A stretch of DNA of 64,000 bases from Cellulophaga baltica (GTDB taxonomy: Bacteria > Bacteroidota > Bacteroidia > Flavobacteriales > Flavobacteriaceae), in the NCBI RefSeq assembly GCF_018861125.1, contig NZ_JAHKQN010000024.1, positions 25,177-89,176 on the forward strand. The letters run 5' to 3'. Shown in pieces: positions 63,992-64,000 of this stretch. The number at the start of each line of letters is the position of its first letter. The first letter of the stretch is position 1. The position numbers and the translations under genes were made by a program. The notes under the pieces are model-generated. The model made no database searches, had not been told where the DNA came from, and saw nothing but the letters and a program-made list of their open reading frames with translations.

Positions 63992-64000
63992 ATAATATAC

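Noticed and set aside
1-64000. CRISPR arrays, insertion sequences, prophage or integron signs
   Set aside because: No regularly spaced repeats, transposase, integrase or attachment-site duplications were found by eye; the base composition seems even across the window.

Overview
The window looks like a chromosome segment of a marine member of the Flavobacteriaceae (Bacteroidota). The DNA is strongly AT-rich. Promoters fit the phylum's TAnnTTTG minus-7 consensus rather than TATAAT. The gene content is typical of that family: a SusC/SusD pair, DUF4270, DUF4907, DUF2520, a fused CcsBA, bacillithiol synthesis (BshB1) and TamAB. No rRNA, CRISPR array, phage or insertion sequence was seen.

Layout. 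0.4-9.9 kb: polyphosphate kinase, then the TamB/TamA outer-membrane assembly pair. 10.6-15.3 kb: two short-chain dehydrogenases flanking galK-galT, plus two small genes of unknown function. 15.3-21.4 kb: a little-characterised envelope cluster. A LytTR response regulator, a LytS-type kinase, a DUF4907 protein and a kelch lipoprotein run one way, and a DUF4270 lipoprotein and an outer-membrane protein run the other. 21.4-25.5 kb: an EamA permease, a B12-binding-type radical SAM protein with an unusual CX4CX2C motif, and a tRNA-dihydrouridine synthase.

25.6-43.5 kb is an alginate-utilisation locus. It holds a 2-keto-3-deoxygluconate (KDG) kinase and a phosphofructokinase with pyrophosphate-type residues, divergent from a LacI regulator. 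Next come a GntR/FadR-type regulator, an ExuT-like MFS permease and a DEH (unsaturated uronate) reductase, then SusC, SusD, two PKD lipoproteins and a PL7 alginate lyase, and finally a separately transcribed PL17 oligoalginate lyase. Together they would bind and cut alginate at the surface, import oligomers, release DEH, reduce it to KDG and phosphorylate it. KdgF and the KDPG aldolase are not in the window. Three promoters (gntR, susC, PL17) carry tandem TGGT-N2-ACCA units at an exact 13-bp pitch. In each, the first unit overlaps the last two bases of the minus-7 box. This is strong sequence evidence for a GntR-controlled regulon. The kdgK/lacI promoter is a separate face-to-face arrangement around one CG-centred palindrome.

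43.7-49.7 kb: a Crp/Fnr regulator, a sterol-desaturase-family protein, cytochrome bd (cydAB) with an FNR-geometry palindrome about 42 bp before its predicted start, an M28 peptidase and tRNA-His. 49.9-57.9 kb: an orphan TPR sensor kinase, bshB1, ccsBA, and a DUF2520-KdsC-Maf run. 58-64 kb: an unknown lipoprotein, a small MscS channel, and a complete transcription unit with its own promoter and terminator. That unit encodes a secreted PIG-L deacetylase, a 33-residue membrane protein and a sodium:solute symporter.

Functions come from recognised family motifs read by eye. No database search or folding program was run.
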